Source: Bacteroides_F sp964482605 (lineage in GTDB: Bacteria; Bacillota; Clostridia; Lachnospirales; Lachnospiraceae). From it: a DNA stretch of 29,098 bases. Position numbers and translations under genes: made by a program. Position 1 is the first letter of the stretch. Each line of letters begins with the position of its first letter. Below the pieces are notes generated by a model, which was given only the letters and a program-made list of their open reading frames with translations, ran no database searches and was not told the DNA's origin. Below are positions 23,294 to 29,098 of this stretch, piece after piece. The DNA lies in contig CAYZYS010000010.1 in the NCBI GenBank assembly GCA_964482605.1, forward strand, positions 1-29,098. Direction: 5' to 3'.

Positions 23294-23692
23294 ATGTTTG
23301 GTTCTGGGGCATTTGCTTATGTTGATGTATTGAACAAGGCAGCGGATAACAGCTGGCTTCGCAATGAGGTTTTGACCAACAACATTGCCAACGCTGACAC
23401 GCCTAATTACAAGCGCAAGGATGTAAGCTTTGAGAAATACCTTAATTCAGCGCTTGAGGCGCCGGAGAATCCATATTCCACCCTTAACCAGAGGGTTAAG
23501 AATGCTGACCTTAGCACGGTGCATTCGGATGTGTACACAGATTATTCCACGCTTTCATACAGGCTGGACGGCAATAATGTGGACATGGAGACGGAGCAGG
23601 TTGAGCTTGCTTCCAATCAGCTTACCTATGATGCACTTATTGACAGCATGAGTAACGAATTTACAAGGATTAAGACCGCACTGGGAAAGTAA
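23294..23692 (+). CDS. flgB: Flagellar basal-body rod protein FlgB
   Basis: FlgB is a proximal rod subunit assembled on the MS ring. The 132-residue product has the family's hallmark NNIANADTPNYKRKDVSFE near residue 30 and the conserved C-terminal VDMETEQVELASNQLTYDALI. I take the ATG at 23294, 7 bases after AGGAGG (23281-23286); the ATG at 23288 is only one base from that site. It is the first gene of the flagellar operon. Confidence 0.96.
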   Translation: MFGSGAFAYVDVLNKAADNSWLRNEVLTNNIANADTPNYKRKDVSFEKYLNSALEAPENPYSTLNQRVKNADLSTVHSDVYTDYSTLSYRLDGNNVDMETEQVELASNQLTYDALIDSMSNEFTRIKTALGK

Positions 23693-23744
23693 GCCGCAGC
23701 TTGGCACTTGCCTTGCGTATGAGAAAGGGAGATGAGTATAGGGT

Positions 23745-24191
23745 ATGGCACTTTTTAGTCAGTTCAACATTGCCGCTTCCGGCATGACGGCACAGCGTCT
23801 TCGCACGGACGTTATTTCAGAGAATATCGCCAATGTTAATACCACAAGGACGTCAGATGGAACTCCATATGTCAGGAAGACGGTGTATTTCCAGGAGAAG
23901 GGAAAGAGCCTGGACACGTTTGACAATGTATACCAGGCTGCACGCAATGGCGTTGCAGGCAATGGCGTCAAGGTCACAAGCGTGTTGGAGGATACCTCAA
24001 CGGACATGGTGATGAAGTATGAGCCGTCCCATCCTGATGCGGATGAGAATGGCTATGTAACATATCCCAACGTGAATGTGGTTCAGGAGATGACCGACCT
24101 GATTGATGCCACAAGGGCATATGAGGCAAATGTGACCGCATTCAATGCGGGCAAGTCAATGGCGTCGAAGGGGCTTGAGGTAGGCAAGTAA
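23745..24191 (+). CDS. flgC: Flagellar basal-body rod protein FlgC
   Basis: FlgC is a proximal rod subunit partnering FlgB. The 148-residue product shows SGMTAQRLRTDVISENIANVNTTRT at the N-terminus, the DGTPYVRKTVYF segment, and the C-terminal rod signature EMTDLIDATRAYEANVTAFN. It is 52 bases after flgB. The immediate upstream sequence is purine-rich, but the ribosome site is not ideally spaced. Confidence 0.96.
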   Translation: MALFSQFNIAASGMTAQRLRTDVISENIANVNTTRTSDGTPYVRKTVYFQEKGKSLDTFDNVYQAARNGVAGNGVKVTSVLEDTSTDMVMKYEPSHPDADENGYVTYPNVNVVQEMTDLIDATRAYEANVTAFNAGKSMASKGLEVGK

Positions 24192-24239
24192 TGACCCGTG
24201 ACAACAGGGATGGACATGAATGATTAAAAGGGGAATGAC

Positions 24240-24266
24240 GGAAAATCACATAAGATAAAATTTTCC
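24240..24266 (+). repeat. Inverted repeat between flgC and fliE
   Basis: GGAAAAT (24240-24246) and ATTTTCC (24260-24266) are exact reverse complements with a 13-base loop in the 112-base gap between flgC and fliE. There is no T tract directly after it, so this may be a stability element or a binding site. Confidence 0.4.
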
Positions 24267-24303
24267 TGAGAGAAAGACATTTTCCTTTGGATTGGAGATT
24301 GAG

Positions 24304-24642
24304 ATGACTAATATTAATGGGGTAATGCAGAGCCTTGGCAGTGACTATGTCAGCAAGCTGACCGAGGCGGTTAAGTCCAATGCCAGCCTTCTGGCACCGA
24401 CTGAGACGGACAGTGACACTTTTGATTCGATATACAATGCGGTTGTGGGGATGGTGAGCGACACCAACCAGTACATACAGGATGCCTCACAGGCAGAGAT
24501 TGATTTTTCATTGGGGAACATAACAAGCACCCATGAGCTGAGCGTGTACCAGCAGAAGGCCAATTTGGCGCTGCAGTATACGGTTGCGGTGAGGGACAAA
24601 GTGCTTGATGCATACAAGGAGATTATGAACATGCAAATGTGA
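24304..24642 (+). CDS. fliE: Flagellar hook-basal body complex protein FliE
   Basis: FliE joins the MS ring to the proximal rod. The 112-residue product has the family's C-terminal pattern QAEIDFSLGNITSTHELSVY followed by QQKANLALQYTVAVRDKVLDAYKEIMNMQM. The start is the ATG at 24304, 6 bases after GGAG (24294-24297); an in-frame TTG at 24292 overlaps that site. It is typically placed between flgC and fliF, as here. Confidence 0.95.
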   Translation: MTNINGVMQSLGSDYVSKLTEAVKSNASLLAPTETDSDTFDSIYNAVVGMVSDTNQYIQDASQAEIDFSLGNITSTHELSVYQQKANLALQYTVAVRDKVLDAYKEIMNMQM

Positions 24643-24749
24643 TGGCGTGTTCTGCATGTGCCCTGTGCATGTGTGGGACAGGCTTTGTTTTGCTGACCAT
24701 TGCGTGTGTTAATACAGGGTTATATGGTTTTTGAAGGGATACTTATAAC

Positions 24750-26378
24750 ATGGACAGATTGAAACAGATTGGGCAGAAGCTTCTGGATATCTGGAAGAAC
24801 TATACCGTCAGGCAGAGGGCGGTGATAATAAGCTCCGTGGCGGTTGTCGCCATAGCGCTTGCCATACTTGTGTTTGTCGTGAACAAGCCGCAGTACGAAA
24901 CCCTCACCACCTGCAAATCTTACAGTGAGATGCAGGAAGTGACGGCACTGCTTGATGAGAACGGGATTGCGTACAACATAGAGGACAAGACCATGGTGGT
25001 GCAGGTGGACAAGTCAAATCTCACCACGGCAAAGATGGTGCTTGCAAGCAGCGACATCCAGGCGGACGGATATACCCTTGAGGATGCCCTGTCAGGAAGC
25101 TTTACCACCACTGAGGCTGACAAGCAGAAGAAGTGGCAGGCGTACCTTGAAAGCCAGTTCGAGGAGGATTTGGAATCCTTTGATGGTGTCAAGTCAGCCA
25201 GTGTCAATGTCACATTGGGTGAATCCACCAACATATATTATTCAACCAAGCAGGACGCCACCATCGGCGTTGTGCTGAAGCTTTCAAAGGACCTTGACGA
25301 GGATGTTGCCGCAGGCATGGCACAGCTTCTTGCAACCTCCGTTGGCAACAGCAGCACTGATGGAATCACAATCATCAGCACCGATGGCACCACGCTTTTC
25401 AGCAAGGCGGATGACGTGGGGACGGGAAGCGGCACTTCCCTTGGTACCATTAATAATCAGCTTAAAATCAAGAACCAGATTGAGTCTTCAATCACGTCAC
25501 ATCTTCGCCAGAGTATGCTTGCGACAGGGCTTTATGATGAGGCGCATGTGCAGCTTAACCTGGATATGAACTGGGATGCGGTTAGCACCATTAACACCGA
25601 GTATTCGGCACCTGACGGCATGGACCAGGGACTTTACTCGGAGTCCTATGAGGAGGCAAGCTCAGGCACCAACGGTGCGGGCGGTGTTCCGGGGACGACC
25701 TCCAATGACAGTGACTCCAGCACTACATATTACCTGTCAGACGGAACTAATTCGACTTCGTCCTACAGCGTCAAGAAGTATGCTTACCTTCCTAACGTGC
25801 TTGTGACCACCACGGACCAGCAGCCGGGGCAGGTAATCCTTGATTCATCTTCAATGGCAGTAACATTTGTGAAAAATGTCATATATAACGAGGATGACGT
25901 AAAGAGCCAGGGACTTTTGGGCGACCTTACATGGGAAGAGTTCAAGGCGCAGAATGCAGAGTCCGTTGCGGTTGATGTTGATGCGACCTGGATTCCTGCG
26001 ATTTCACTCGGAACTGGAATCGCTGAGGCCAATATTGCGGTGCTTGCATATAACAAGCCGTTTTTCGTGGATTCGGAGGGCAACACATTTGTCAGGAATT
26101 GGACTTTCTGGCTGCAGGTTGTGCTTGCACTTGTCATACTTGGGCTTCTTGCATTTGTTGTGCTTAGGAGCGCAAGGCCACTTACCGTCGAGGAGAAGGA
26201 GCCGGAGCTTTCCGTGGACGAGATGCTTCGGAATACCAAGGAGCAGCAGACTCCGCTGGAGGAAATCGACCTTCAGGAGAAGTCCGAGACGAGAAAGGCA
26301 ATCGAGAAATTCGTGGACGAGAACCCGGAGGCAGTTGCATTGCTTTTGCGCAACTGGCTTAACGAGGGATGGGATTGA
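24750..26378 (+). CDS. fliF: Flagellar MS-ring protein FliF
   Basis: FliF forms the membrane ring on which rotor, rod and export gate are built. The 542-residue product has a first membrane span at about 25-44 (VIISSVAVVAIALAILVFVV), YscJ/FliF ring-building domains (LTTCKSYSEMQEVTALLDE, FEEDLESFDGVKSASVNVTL), a low-complexity Ser/Thr/Gly/Asp segment at about 290-335, a second span at about 451-473, and the conserved C-terminal FliG-binding tail (NPEAVALLLRNWLNEGWD). It is close to the usual length. AAGGG lies upstream of the ATG. Confidence 0.97.
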   Translation: MDRLKQIGQKLLDIWKNYTVRQRAVIISSVAVVAIALAILVFVVNKPQYETLTTCKSYSEMQEVTALLDENGIAYNIEDKTMVVQVDKSNLTTAKMVLASSDIQADGYTLEDALSGSFTTTEADKQKKWQAYLESQFEEDLESFDGVKSASVNVTLGESTNIYYSTKQDATIGVVLKLSKDLDEDVAAGMAQLLATSVGNSSTDGITIISTDGTTLFSKADDVGTGSGTSLGTINNQLKIKNQIESSITSHLRQSMLATGLYDEAHVQLNLDMNWDAVSTINTEYSAPDGMDQGLYSESYEEASSGTNGAGGVPGTTSNDSDSSTTYYLSDGTNSTSSYSVKKYAYLPNVLVTTTDQQPGQVILDSSSMAVTFVKNVIYNEDDVKSQGLLGDLTWEEFKAQNAESVAVDVDATWIPAISLGTGIAEANIAVLAYNKPFFVDSEGNTFVRNWTFWLQVVLALVILGLLAFVVLRSARPLTVEEKEPELSVDEMLRNTKEQQTPLEEIDLQEKSETRKAIEKFVDENPEAVALLLRNWLNEGWD

Positions 26379-26394
26379 TGAATGGAACAGGTGC

Positions 26395-26420
26395 TTGTGT
26401 CTGTGCGCTGCTTGACACAA
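26395..26420 (+). repeat. Inverted repeat between fliF and fliG
   Basis: TTGTGTC (26395-26401) and GACACAA (26414-26420) are exact reverse complements with a 12-base loop in the 83-base gap. A tiny coupled reading frame overlaps the same region. Confidence 0.4.
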
Positions 26421-26461
26421 CGCCATTATACGATGAAGAAGCGCAGAGATGAGGTTTTGAT

Positions 26462-27487
26462 ATGGCAAAGAGCTCTGGCAATGACAAAAAGGAGATGGAT
26501 GGCGTTCAGAAGGCTGCCACGCTGTTGATTGCGCTGGGACCGGAGAAGTCGTCCAAGATATTCAAGCATCTCAAGGAGGATGAGATAGAGCAGCTCACAC
26601 TTGAGATTGCCAATACAAGCAGTGTTTCACCCCAGGCAAAGGAAGACATAATGAATGAGTTTTATGAGATATGTCTTGCACAGCAGTACATTGCCGAGGG
26701 TGGCATAGGTTACGCAAAGGAACTGTTGGAAAAGGCGCTGGGTGCGGAGAAGGCACAGGATGTCATTGGAAGGCTCACTGCGAGCCTCCAGGTTCGTCCT
26801 TTCGAGTTCATAAGGAAGACTGACCCTGGACAGTTGCTCAACTTCATACAGGACGAGCACCCGCAGACCATTGCGTTGATATTGTCATATCTTCCGGCAT
26901 CGCAGTCATCCCTTGTGATTGGTGCGCTGCCGCCTGAGAAGCAGGCTGATGTCGCCAAGAGGATAGCCCAGATGGACCGTACCTCGCCTGATGTCATCAA
27001 GCAGGTGGAGAAGGTGCTTGAAAGAAAGCTCTCATCCCTTGTGAACCAGGATTACACCATTGTGGGTGGTGTTGATGCGATTGTTGAAATCCTCAATTCG
27101 GTTGACCGTGGTACTGAGAAGCACATCATGGAGACCTTGGAGATTGAGGAGCCGGAGCTTGCAGACGAGATTCGCAGGAAGATGTTCGTGTTCGAGGACA
27201 TCATTTCACTGGACGACCGTGCAATACAGCGCGTGCTCAGGGATGTGGACAATTCAGACCTCGGACTTGCCCTCAAGGGTTCCACGGAGGAGGTACAGAA
27301 CGTCATATTCCACAACCTTTCATCAAGACTTGCCGTCATGATAAAGGAGGACATGGACTTCATGGGCCCTGTGCGTATGAAGGATGTTGAGGAGGCACAG
27401 CAGAAGATTGTCAACATAATCAGAAAGCTTGAGGATTCGGGTGAGATTGTCATCGCCAGGGGCGGAGGTGACGAGATAGTTGTCTAA
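26462..27487 (+). CDS. fliG: Flagellar motor switch protein FliG
   Basis: FliG forms the rotor ring that receives torque from the stator and binds FliF and FliM. The 341-residue product has the N-terminal FliF-binding domain (VQKAATLLIALGPEKSSKIFKH), the middle domain with EHPQTIALILSYL, and the C-terminal torque domain with charged motifs in FVFEDIISLDDRAIQRVLRD and GPVRMKDVEEAQQKIV. Length matches the family. GAGG precedes the ATG. Its last codons overlap the fliH start by 8 bases. Confidence 0.97.
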   Translation: MAKSSGNDKKEMDGVQKAATLLIALGPEKSSKIFKHLKEDEIEQLTLEIANTSSVSPQAKEDIMNEFYEICLAQQYIAEGGIGYAKELLEKALGAEKAQDVIGRLTASLQVRPFEFIRKTDPGQLLNFIQDEHPQTIALILSYLPASQSSLVIGALPPEKQADVAKRIAQMDRTSPDVIKQVEKVLERKLSSLVNQDYTIVGGVDAIVEILNSVDRGTEKHIMETLEIEEPELADEIRRKMFVFEDIISLDDRAIQRVLRDVDNSDLGLALKGSTEEVQNVIFHNLSSRLAVMIKEDMDFMGPVRMKDVEEAQQKIVNIIRKLEDSGEIVIARGGGDEIVV

Positions 27488-28367
27488 TCTATTGAAAAGA
27501 TACAGCGTTGTGGAAAAGAACGAGCGCGTGATTGACTACAATGATGTGATAAGCGAGAAAATCAATGAAATGAGAAAGAGCCTTGAAAGCACTGGCACAG
27601 GCGGCTTCGTCGAGGGGCTGAACCCACCCATTGTGGAGCAGCTTTTGGACGAGGATGGCAATCCTGTGGACATGTCTGATTTCACGGGCGACGACCAGGA
27701 GGCAGCAGGGAGCGGTGATGGCTTTGTTGCGGGGCTGAACCCGAAGCAGGTTGTTGACCTTGATGCGGTACAGGCGCAGGCTGATGAGCTTCTTGCGCAG
27801 GCAAGGGCAGAGGCTGATGAGATTCTTGCACAGGCAAGGGCAGAGGCCGGACAGGTCACTGATGCAGCAAGGGAGGATGGCATTCAGCAGGGCAGGGCGC
27901 AGGCGGAACAGGAGGCCGAGGAGCTTCGGCAGAGGCTGCAGCAGGAGTTTGATACCAACAGGCAGCAGCTTGAGGCACAGTACGATGAGATGAAGGCACA
28001 GCTTGAACCGGAGCTGGTAGATGTACTTATGAAGGTGTTCACCAATGCGATTCAGGTGATTGGTGAGGAGGACCAGGAGGTAATCTTACATCTAGTTAAT
28101 CATGTACTTCACGATTCGGATATGGATTCTGATTTTGTTGTAAAGGTGGGACCGGATGACTACAAGTTCCTTACGCAGAACCAGGGGAAAATATACATGT
28201 CAGTCAATAATGACATACAGATGGAGATAGTTGAGGATTCGGGGCTTGAGAAGAACCAATGCCTCATTGAGACTGCAACGGGCGTCATCAATTGCAGCCT
28301 TGACATACAGCTTAAGAGTTTGGTGAAGGATTTGAAGATATTGAGCTGCATGTCAGCCCCACAGTGA
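27480..28367 (+). CDS. fliH: Flagellar export regulator FliH
   Basis: FliH binds the export ATPase FliI and links it to the C-ring. The 295-residue product begins at a TTG overlapping the end of fliG by 8 bases; GGAGGTG (27464-27470) lies 9 bases before it, which indicates translational coupling. The N-terminal half carries a short motif twice (GFVEGLNP and GFVAGLNP, about 40 residues apart). It is followed by a helical region with two hendecad units (ADELLAQARAE, ADEILAQARAE) continuing into a long Gln/Glu/Arg-rich coiled coil. The C-terminal FliH/YscL domain (about 180-295) shows KVGPDDYKFLTQN. fliI follows after 55 bases. Confidence 0.93.
   Translation: MSNLLKRYSVVEKNERVIDYNDVISEKINEMRKSLESTGTGGFVEGLNPPIVEQLLDEDGNPVDMSDFTGDDQEAAGSGDGFVAGLNPKQVVDLDAVQAQADELLAQARAEADEILAQARAEAGQVTDAAREDGIQQGRAQAEQEAEELRQRLQQEFDTNRQQLEAQYDEMKAQLEPELVDVLMKVFTNAIQVIGEEDQEVILHLVNHVLHDSDMDSDFVVKVGPDDYKFLTQNQGKIYMSVNNDIQMEIVEDSGLEKNQCLIETATGVINCSLDIQLKSLVKDLKILSCMSAPQ
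27780..27845 (+). repeat. 33-bp tandem repeat in fliH
   Basis: Bases 27780-27812 and 27813-27845 agree at 31 of 33 positions and encode ADELLAQARAE and ADEILAQARAE, an 11-residue (hendecad) coiled-coil unit. Confidence 0.92.
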
Positions 28368-28422
28368 TTCGGCGGGGCTTGAACCATGATTGATTGCATG
28401 CGGGAGCAGGGGAGGAATCCAC

Positions 28423-29098
28423 TTGGGAGTTTTAAACCGTGACAGGTACCTGAAGCTGGCAGAAAAAACTTACTATAAAAAGCTTGGCAGGGTTTCCAAG
28501 ATAGTTGGGCTTACAATTGAGTCCACTGGCCCTGACGCAAGGCTCAATGACTTGTGCGAAATCTGGCCTGATGATGGTGGAAAACCGCTGTATGCTGAGG
28601 TTGTGGGCTTTAAGGATGGCAGGGTGCTTCTGATGCCGTTTGACTCGGTGGACGGGATTGGCCCCGGAAGCATTGTGGAGAACACGGAGCATCCGCTGAC
28701 GGTCAAGGTTGGCAACCAGCTCCTTGGGCATACGGTTGACGGGCTTGGAAATCCAACCACAGGCGGGGAGCTTACGGATTTCGCTGAGTATCCGGTTGAG
28801 GCTGCGCCACCTGACCCGATGGACAGGGTGATAATAAGCGAGGTGCTTCCCCTTGGCGTGAAGGCAGTTGACGGGCTTCTCACTGTTGGAAAGGGGCAGC
28901 GTATCGGAATATTTGCCGGAAGCGGCGTGGGAAAGAGTACCCTGATGGGCATGTTTGCCCGCAACACCAAGGCGGACATCAATGTCATTGCACTGATAGG
29001 CGAGCGTGGACGTGAGGTTCGCGAGTTTGTTGAGAGGGATTTAGGTCCGGAGGGAATGGCTCGTTCGGTTGTAGTAGTTGCTACCTCTGACAAGCCGG
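28423..29098 (+). CDS. fliI: Flagellar export ATPase FliI (3' truncated by window)
   Basis: FliI is an F1-beta-like ATPase that energises flagellar protein export. The visible 225 residues contain the N-terminal barrel (GRVSKIVGLTIESTGPDARLND), HPLTVKVGNQLLGHTVDGLGNP, the Walker A loop FAGSGVGKSTLMGMFARN and ALIGERGREVREFVERDLG. The start is a TTG at 28423, 7 bases after GGAGG (28411-28415); no ATG lies near the conserved N-terminus. The frame runs open to the window end, so roughly half the protein is missing. Confidence 0.95.
   Translation, partial: MGVLNRDRYLKLAEKTYYKKLGRVSKIVGLTIESTGPDARLNDLCEIWPDDGGKPLYAEVVGFKDGRVLLMPFDSVDGIGPGSIVENTEHPLTVKVGNQLLGHTVDGLGNPTTGGELTDFAEYPVEAAPPDPMDRVIISEVLPLGVKAVDGLLTVGKGQRIGIFAGSGVGKSTLMGMFARNTKADINVIALIGERGREVREFVERDLGPEGMARSVVVVATSDKP

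Noticed and set aside
24191..24223. Ten-codon frame overlapping the flgC stop
   Set aside because: Too short and without support beyond the TAATG overlap.
24643..24749. Regulatory hairpin between fliE and fliF
   Set aside because: The TGCATGTG-like sequences are direct repeats and do not form a convincing stem.

Overview
The window is a gene-dense, entirely plus-strand stretch of a low-to-mid GC Firmicutes chromosome. The best guess is a motile Lachnospiraceae-type anaerobe (Roseburia/Butyrivibrio relatives). This rests on a CodY regulator directly ahead of a flgB-flgC-fliE-fliF-fliG-fliH-fliI run, a type IV pilus (T4P) cluster with no secretin (monoderm style), strong AGGAGG-type ribosome binding sites, and SigA-like promoters. 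No rRNA, tRNA, insertion sequence, prophage or CRISPR array is visible. No gene-free stretch exceeds 300 bases; the longest is the 273-base leader between the two pilin genes.

Region 1 (1-336) is the tail of an unrecognised gene. Region 2 (about 398-17096) is a T4P cluster: pilC (platform protein), an unknown single-pass membrane protein, two related major-type pilins, prepilin peptidase pilD, a PilM-PilN fusion, a long PilO-like protein, four minor-pilin-like proteins (two of them unusually large), and a 1357-residue membrane-anchored protein. That last gene sits where PilY1-type tip proteins are found in other T4P clusters. A strong terminator closes the region. No PilB/PilT motor ATPase is inside the window, so the motor must be encoded elsewhere.

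Region 3 (17115-22155) holds comM-dprA-topA behind a good SigA promoter. ComM and DprA process incoming single-stranded DNA in natural transformation, so their position directly after a T4P cluster suggests, without proving, that the pilus and DNA uptake are linked. ComM carries a nearly perfect 45-bp in-frame tandem duplication. Region 4 is codY, with a CodY-box-like palindrome exactly between its -35 and -10 elements and a strong terminator. Region 5 (23260-29098) is the start of the main flagellar operon: proximal rod and MS-ring genes, the FliG rotor, then the export regulator FliH and export ATPase FliI, which is cut by the window end.

The most unusual content is the pilus cluster: the PilM-PilN fusion with an octapeptide-repeat tail, the oversized minor pilins, and the giant putative tip protein with a ThuA/amidotransferase-like C-terminal region. 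Function calls rest on reading protein motifs and gene order only; no database search was possible.
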